A stretch of DNA of 17,902 nt from Acidaminococcus sp. (GTDB taxonomy: Bacteria > Bacillota > Negativicutes > Acidaminococcales > Acidaminococcaceae): NCBI GenBank assembly GCA_019416065.1, contig DXYB01000039.1, positions 1 through 17,902 on the forward strand, given 5' to 3'. Below, one piece after another: positions 13,724 to 17,902 of this stretch. The notes beneath the pieces are model-generated. The model was not told where the DNA came from. It ran no database searches and was given only the letters and a program-made list of their open reading frames with translations. Numbering within the stretch: position 1 is the first letter of the stretch; each line of letters begins with the position of its first letter. Position numbers and translations under genes: made by a program.

Positions 13724-13766
13724 ATAGTACAAAAACAAAAATTAAGGGGAGGCAAGGAAACAGACA

Positions 13767-14054
13767 ATGGAACAAAAAATGAAAGAACAGGTTGCGCGCA
13801 TCGTAGGGGCCCGCATCGCCTATTACCGCACAATCCTTAATATGACGCAGAAAGAGTTAGCCACGGCACTGCACATCAGCCCCAGTACCCTTGCCAAAAT
13901 AGAACAAGGTAAGTATGGAAACAGTCTGTCGTTATACCACTTGCTGGATTTAGCCGAATTGTTTGGCGTTTCGCCCAGTGCCCTGTTTCATTCTAATACC
14001 CAGGACCGGGAGCTATTGCACAAATTAGTCCTGCAAACAGAAGAGGAAAAATAA
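13767..14054 (+). CDS. Small XRE-family helix-turn-helix regulator
   Basis: A 95-residue protein that is essentially one HTH_3/XRE DNA-binding domain (about residues 10-75). The helix-turn-helix is MTQKELATALHISPSTLAKIEQGK (two helices joined at HIS), followed by the usual LAELFGVSPSALF helix. A short charged tail (80-95) follows, and there is no sensor domain. The start at 13767 is preferred because AAGG lies nine bases upstream; an ATG at 13779 is possible. It is divergently transcribed from the adhesin gene with 245 bp between the starts, the arrangement often seen for a regulator and its target, so it may control the adhesin, itself or both; this is inference. It ends in a shared terminator with the AbgT gene. 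Confidence 0.85.
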   Translation: MEQKMKEQVARIVGARIAYYRTILNMTQKELATALHISPSTLAKIEQGKYGNSLSLYHLLDLAELFGVSPSALFHSNTQDRELLHKLVLQTEEEK

Positions 14055-14071
14055 CACAGGCTCCCAAAGTA

Positions 14072-14132
14072 TGCAGGCAAACAAATAGCCGCTCAGTGAA
14101 TAAAAACTGAGCGGCTATTTGTTTGCTCTGCA
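14072..14132. terminator. Very long bidirectional terminator hairpin
   Basis: Two 21-base arms (14077-14097 and 14106-14126) are exactly complementary around an 8-base loop; a further 5 bp (TGCAG/CTGCA) pair outside a one-base bulge. The core is GC-rich (GCCGCTCAGT) and the outer part AT-rich, with U-rich 3' sides in both directions. It sits between the convergent XRE and AbgT genes and should terminate both. Confidence 0.9.
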
Positions 14133-14167
14133 GCATTACATGGTGCATGCCACAAAGGATATGTTTT

Positions 14168-15715
14168 TTACAGAATGCCCGGCGGCAGATGAACGCCCAC
14201 ACCAGGACCAATAGGCAGCCCCAGCATGACCCAAACAATCAGCATAAGGATCCATGCAACTTGCAGTACGATGGCAATGGGGATCATGTTGGCAATCAGC
14301 GTTCCAATGGCACAATCCGGCATATATTTTTCCTGCGCCACACTGAGGATCATCCAAATGTAGGGGCTCATGGGAGTGAAACAGTTACCCGGCGAATCTC
14401 CTAACCGGTACAGCAACTGGGCAAATCCAGGATGATAGCCCATCAGCATAAACATCGGCACAAAAATGGGTGCCAAAATAGCCCACTTGGCGGACCCTGA
14501 AGATACGAAGATATTAATCAGTGCGGTCACCAAAATGAACGCAATGAACATGGGCATCCCTGTGAACCCGATGCCCTTCAGGAAATTGGCACCTGAAATC
14601 GCCAGCAAGGTTCCCAGCTTAGTCCAGTTAAACAGGCCCTGGAACTGTCCGCAGAAGAAACAGAACACTACATAGGCGCCCATCCCGCTCATTTGTTTCA
14701 CCATAGCGGCATTCACGTCTTTTATTTTAGTAAATTTACCAACGCTGTAGCCGTATACGATACCAGCGATAGAAAATAGGAAAAATAGCAGCGGAATCAG
14801 CCCTTTAAGCATCAAAGAGCCTACCACCGTAACCCCATCTTTAGACAGGATTTGCATCTTAAATCCGACAACTACCAGGGCGATATACAGGAGAACAGCA
14901 ATGGCACTGCGGTGCATTGATGTTTTTTCTGTGGGAGTAAGGGCAATGATCGCTTCTTTTGCTTCTTCCCCTTCATATTTGCCAAAGCGCGGTTCAATCA
15001 GGCGGATAGAAACCCAGCCGATAACCAAAGCACACAGGAAAGTGGACACAAACATAAAGTACCAGTTACAGGTAACATCCACCGCAAAAAGCCCAGCCTT
15101 GCCAAGGAACGCATCTAAGGATTGGTTGGTCAGTCCCTGCAGCAGGGAATCCGTACCAGCAACCAGCAGGTTCGCCGTAAACCCGGCTTGGGCACCGGCA
15201 TAGCCGACCATCATACCTACCACCGGATGTTTTCCTACCCCAATATAGGCCAGGGCCGCCAGAGGCGGAATGACAATCATGGCCGTATCGGAAGCAATAT
15301 TACCGCAAGTTCCCAAAAAGGCGACCAGATAGGGCACCACATTCGGCGGCACATTCCGCATAGAACCACGTAACATAGCTTCCAAGAGGCCTGCTTCTTC
15401 ACAGAACCCGATGGCCATGGTCATCGTGATCACAAGTCCTAACGGAGCAAACCCGGTAAAGTTTTTAACCAGGTTGGACAATAGCCAGTTGACGCCTTCC
15501 TTGCTGAACAAGTTCTGGGATACCACGGCCTTGTTGGTAGCCGGGTTGATCAGACTGAACCCCGTACTGGTCATAATGGACCCAATAATCGCCACGATAA
15601 TGAATAATACCACGAACAGTATTGCGGGCGGTGGCAGCTTGTTGCAGACCGTTTCAATCGTATTCAAGAAGCGGTCCACCCAGGTTACCGATTTGGCTTC
15701 GTTTTTTGCAGCCAT
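14168..15715 (-). CDS. AbgT-family transporter (p-aminobenzoyl-glutamate type)
   Basis: A 515-residue inner-membrane protein of the AbgT family, whose founding member imports p-aminobenzoyl-glutamate in E. coli; other members export sulfonamides. Family signatures are visible: WVDRFLNTIETVCNKLP at the start, the GFCEEAGLLEAMLR loop, the GTCGNIASDTAMIVIPPLAA motif, AGAQAGFTANLLVAGTDSLLQG, and near the C-terminus SSGSAKWAILAPIFVPMFML and GDSPGNCFTPMSPY. Length and about a dozen hydrophobic segments are normal. A strong AGGAGG lies upstream of the ATG. It is a monocistronic unit with its own promoter about 100 bases upstream. The adjacent divergent operon encodes an M20-type amidohydrolase, reminiscent of abgAB encoding M20 hydrolases beside abgT in E. 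coli, although the enzyme here belongs to a different M20 subgroup. Substrate not established. Confidence 0.93.
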   Translation of the reverse strand: MAAKNEAKSVTWVDRFLNTIETVCNKLPPPAILFVVLFIIVAIIGSIMTSTGFSLINPATNKAVVSQNLFSKEGVNWLLSNLVKNFTGFAPLGLVITMTMAIGFCEEAGLLEAMLRGSMRNVPPNVVPYLVAFLGTCGNIASDTAMIVIPPLAALAYIGVGKHPVVGMMVGYAGAQAGFTANLLVAGTDSLLQGLTNQSLDAFLGKAGLFAVDVTCNWYFMFVSTFLCALVIGWVSIRLIEPRFGKYEGEEAKEAIIALTPTEKTSMHRSAIAVLLYIALVVVGFKMQILSKDGVTVVGSLMLKGLIPLLFFLFSIAGIVYGYSVGKFTKIKDVNAAMVKQMSGMGAYVVFCFFCGQFQGLFNWTKLGTLLAISGANFLKGIGFTGMPMFIAFILVTALINIFVSSGSAKWAILAPIFVPMFMLMGYHPGFAQLLYRLGDSPGNCFTPMSPYIWMILSVAQEKYMPDCAIGTLIANMIPIAIVLQVAWILMLIVWVMLGLPIGPGVGVHLPPGIL

Positions 15716-15824
15716 TTTCCTTGTCCTCCTTCTACAAGATAACTTTTATACTACATGCAGCAGGTAAACACTGCAACATAGGCAAAACATGAACGGAAAT
15801 CGTACTTTTTCTATTATTGTTTTT

Positions 15825-15853
15825 ATCATAGCATGGTGTCTGACAATTGTCCA
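15825..15853 (-). promoter_or_regulatory. Promoter of the AbgT transporter gene with palindrome at the -35
   Basis: The minus strand has TGGACA (15848-15853), a 17-bp spacer and TATGAT (15825-15830), each five of six to consensus. A perfect 10-bp palindrome GACAATTGTC (15842-15851) overlaps the -35 box and could be an operator. The leader to the ATG is about 100 bases. Confidence 0.7.
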
Positions 15854-15886
15854 GTGCTCTTTTTCTGGATGAACTCGTAAAAAATA

Positions 15887-15895
15887 TGTTATACT
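15887..15895 (+). promoter_or_regulatory. Extended -10 promoter of the NERD-like / amidohydrolase operon
   Basis: TGTTATACT is a TGn extended -10 element with five of six bases in the -10 box, 56 bases before the ATG at 15951. No good -35 box is visible. It is divergent from the AbgT promoter about 35 bases away. Confidence 0.55.
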
Positions 15896-15950
15896 GTATG
15901 CATCCATTGTTTTTCCTGTAAGTATTCTTTGCAAGGATGTGATACAGAGT

Positions 15951-16607
15951 ATGAAAGAAGTGTTACTGCAGATTTTGCCGGATATGAAACTGTGGAAACT
16001 CCATGCAGCAAAAGAGTATGTAGTCTTTGTACTTTTACTCTTATCCGGTGCTGCCATCTTCTATATTTGGGTAGCAAGGCTCAAAAGAGCCCGCACACCG
16101 GCTGGTGCCCGCAAAAGGATTGTCCGCGCCGTGAAAAAAGCGTCTAAACAAAATTGCCGTTTTTTTGTCCCTGCATGTCCTTCTTTGGTGGACGATAGCA
16201 TATGGGTTGCATTGGAGCATGATATTCTGCTGTTACAGATCTTTCCTAAGGGTTTTCGCATTTATTGTTCGGAACGTAACGAACGATGGGAATTATTTGA
16301 CAATTCTTCCAAAGAGTCCGTACCTAACCCGCTTCCTTCGTTAGAAAAGATAACAGCCCAGTTACAACAACACTTTCAGAACGCAGGTATTACCACCATG
16401 CAGTTCCATGCCTTTGTGGTATGCGGAGACAATTACGCAGAGCCGGAATTTCACCTGGATGCAAAAACAGCGGAACACGCTTTCTCCACCCGCACCCTGG
16501 CAACCTGGATAAAAAAGCGCAAGTCAGGCCCTCTTTCTGAAAAAGCCATAACAACAATAGAAGAAGCACTGAAAGGATGGGCCACCCCCATGAAAGGAGT
16601 GTACTGA
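15951..16607 (+). CDS. Single-pass membrane protein, weakly NERD-like, function unknown
   Basis: A 218-residue protein I do not recognise with certainty. One membrane segment lies at about 23-40, followed by a basic stretch (KRARTPAGARKR) that would keep the rest in the cytoplasm. The soluble part has alternating strands and a helix (LEKITAQLQQHF) followed by FHAFVVCGDN and a final SEKAITTIEEAL helix, which resembles the second half of the NERD nuclease-related domain. The first half lacks the expected D...ExK catalytic pattern, so if it is a NERD relative it is probably inactive. The ATG at 15951 has AAGGA 13 bases upstream, slightly far; a GTG at 15939 is too close to that site. Its stop overlaps the ATG of the amidohydrolase by one base (TGATG), so the two are translationally coupled and probably act together. 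Confidence 0.6.
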   Translation: MKEVLLQILPDMKLWKLHAAKEYVVFVLLLLSGAAIFYIWVARLKRARTPAGARKRIVRAVKKASKQNCRFFVPACPSLVDDSIWVALEHDILLLQIFPKGFRIYCSERNERWELFDNSSKESVPNPLPSLEKITAQLQQHFQNAGITTMQFHAFVVCGDNYAEPEFHLDAKTAEHAFSTRTLATWIKKRKSGPLSEKAITTIEEALKGWATPMKGVY

Positions 16608-17839
16608 TGGAACAACTACTAAAAAATTGGCATGACTTTTTTGATGGTGTCAGCCGCTTCGGGTATGAAGAGGGCCAAGGCACCACACGCTTATCTTGGT
16701 CCCCAGAATTTGATAGTGCCGCCAATTTCCTGGCCGAAAAAGCCCGTGCGGCAGGCCTTCAGGTGCATACTGACAGCTGGGGTAACGAAATTTTTACCAT
16801 ACCGGGACAAAATCCCCAGCTGCCACCGGTTTATACCGGCTCCCATTTAGATTCCGTGCCCCATGGAGGAAAATACGACGGCATGCTGGGCGTCACGGCC
16901 CCCCTTGCCATCGCAAAAACCTGGCACGAAGAAGGCTTTCAGCCAGAACGTACGGTAACCATCATCGGTTTTGCAGAAGAAGAAGGCACACGCTTCCATA
17001 TGCCCACCCTGGGCAGCAAGGCCATCACCGGGGAACTGCAGGGAAAATCCACGGAGTCCTTCCTCACCGAAAAGGGGCAGTCCTTGGCTACCCTTTTACA
17101 AGAAGATAGCCGCAAGCTAACCGGAGATCCCTTTGCACCTTCTCTCCGTCCTGGGAGATGCTATTTGGAACTGCATATTGAACAAGGACGCTATTTGGAA
17201 GATCAAGGCTTGCCCCTAGGCGTGGTGACGGCCATCGTGGGTATTCGCCACTTTTATCTCACAGTAAGCGGCACTACTAACCACGCCGGAACCACCGCCA
17301 TGAAAGACCGGCACGATGCCCTCGTAGCAGCTTCGCACCTCATCACCACCATCTACCAGGATGCGCTAGCGTCCGAACGGGCGTATGTCGCTACCGTCGG
17401 CCAAATCCAGGTTGAGCCAGGGGCGCAGAACGTAGTTCCCGGTCAATGCAGCTTCACGTTAGAAATGCGTAGTGAGAAAGACAGTGTCATGAATACCGTT
17501 GAAACAACTATCCGGGAACAAATCAAAGAAATTGAAACCCTTTATGGTGTTTCTTTCATGATGCAACCTGTGGATACGATCCCCCCCGTTCCCATGGATG
17601 CAACCCTCATAGAACTTTTTCAAGCCAAAGCCCGCGCTTGTGGCGTGCCCTTCCAGTTGCAGCCCAGTTGGGCGGGACATGATGCCCAGATCATCGGCCA
17701 ACACCTCCCCGCCGCAATGTTATTTGTTCCCAGCGTAAAAGGCATCAGCCATGCCAAAGAAGAATATACCAGGGACGAAGACATCGCCAAAGCCTTACAA
17801 GTACTGGACCAATCTCTCCGCCATTTGGCGTCGGAGTAA
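16607..17839 (+). CDS. M20-family Zn amidohydrolase (carbamoylase/allantoate amidohydrolase type)
   Basis: A 410-residue metal-dependent hydrolase of the hydantoinase/carbamoylase group (HyuC, AllC, beta-ureidopropionase relatives). The metal-site motifs are complete: GSHLDSV (H80), GKYDG (D91), FAEEEGTRF (E125/E126), ELHIEQG (H190) and GISHAKEE (H382); NHAGTT (225-230) and SWAGHDA (354-360) match the dimer-interface and substrate regions. Enzymes of this family release ammonia and CO2 from carbamoyl amino acids, or act on allantoate; some cleave other amide-linked amino acids. Length is exactly typical. The ATG at 16607 follows AAAGGAG by seven bases and overlaps the previous stop; the frame is open further upstream but lacks such a site. 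No hydantoinase or allantoinase gene is nearby. The divergent AbgT transporter makes an acylated or aminobenzoyl amino acid a plausible alternative substrate. Confidence 0.9.
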   Translation: MEQLLKNWHDFFDGVSRFGYEEGQGTTRLSWSPEFDSAANFLAEKARAAGLQVHTDSWGNEIFTIPGQNPQLPPVYTGSHLDSVPHGGKYDGMLGVTAPLAIAKTWHEEGFQPERTVTIIGFAEEEGTRFHMPTLGSKAITGELQGKSTESFLTEKGQSLATLLQEDSRKLTGDPFAPSLRPGRCYLELHIEQGRYLEDQGLPLGVVTAIVGIRHFYLTVSGTTNHAGTTAMKDRHDALVAASHLITTIYQDALASERAYVATVGQIQVEPGAQNVVPGQCSFTLEMRSEKDSVMNTVETTIREQIKEIETLYGVSFMMQPVDTIPPVPMDATLIELFQAKARACGVPFQLQPSWAGHDAQIIGQHLPAAMLFVPSVKGISHAKEEYTRDEDIAKALQVLDQSLRHLASE

Positions 17840-17902
17840 AAAGATAGAAAAAGGTTCTATAATAAATGTTGGGGTCTTGTGGACGTTTACCTTCACAAAA
17901 CC
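17840..17902. other. Right-edge intergenic DNA; possible insertion-sequence end
   Basis: The last 63 bases contain GGTTCTATAATAAATG followed by TTGGGGT, then two arms, GGTCTTGTG and CACAAAACC, that pair at eight of nine positions around a 12-base loop. The opening resembles, from memory, the terminal repeats of ISL3-type insertion sequences, but it could equally be a promoter (TATAAT) and the leader of a gene beyond the window. Confidence 0.25.

Noticed and set aside
15746..16057. 103-codon minus-strand open frame between the AbgT gene and the NERD-like gene
   Set aside because: It covers the divergent promoters and the start of the opposite gene and shows no recognisable domain.

Overview
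The window looks like a chromosomal segment of a diderm Firmicute of the class Negativicutes (Acidaminococcus or Megasphaera type; the genus is a guess). Outer-membrane genes (a TonB-dependent receptor, a TonB-like protein and a trimeric YadA-type autotransporter) sit beside typically Firmicute genes: an ecfA1-ecfA2-ecfT-truA operon, strong GGAGG ribosome sites and sigma-A-type promoters. No rRNA, tRNA, CRISPR array or complete mobile element is visible. Gene functions are inferred from motifs in the translations; no database search was possible.

Layout, left to right. (1) 1-1569: a GntP-family permease on the minus strand, with its own terminator. (2) 1648-3318: a two-gene minus-strand operon, DUF805 membrane protein then secreted M48 metalloprotease, with a clear promoter at 3353-3381. 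(3) 3388-7967: an outer-membrane uptake locus on the minus strand, in the order TonB-dependent receptor, lipoprotein binding protein, ABC ATPase, TonB-like protein. A terminator-like hairpin lies between the receptor and the rest. The locus lacks the inner-membrane permease and the ExbB/ExbD motor. (4) 8106-11320: ecfA1-ecfA2-ecfT-truA, an overlapping, translationally coupled operon for an energy-coupling-factor vitamin/metal transporter module plus tRNA pseudouridine synthase A. The ribosomal protein genes that commonly flank this module in Firmicutes are absent. (5) 11485-13521: a trimeric autotransporter adhesin with 22 uninterrupted 14-residue head repeats and an unusual coiled coil after the membrane anchor. 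(6) 13767-14054: a small XRE-type regulator, divergent from the adhesin gene. (7) 14168-15715: an AbgT-family transporter on the minus strand, convergent with the regulator across a very long bidirectional terminator. (8) 15951-17839: divergent from abgT, a single-pass membrane protein with a weak resemblance to the NERD domain, coupled to an M20-type carbamoylase/allantoate-amidohydrolase-like enzyme.

Three functional themes stand out. The receptor, binding protein, ATPase and TonB form most of a trans-envelope nutrient uptake route (siderophore, heme or cobalamin class; substrate not decidable here). The AbgT transporter and the M20 amidohydrolase are plausible import and hydrolysis partners for an acyl/carbamoyl amino acid or aminobenzoyl-glutamate. 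The adhesin and the neighbouring XRE gene may be a surface-structure gene and its regulator. The least ordinary items are the permease-less uptake locus with its possible attenuator, the coiled-coil tail of the adhesin, the degenerate NERD-like protein coupled to the amidohydrolase, and a possible insertion-sequence end at the right edge.
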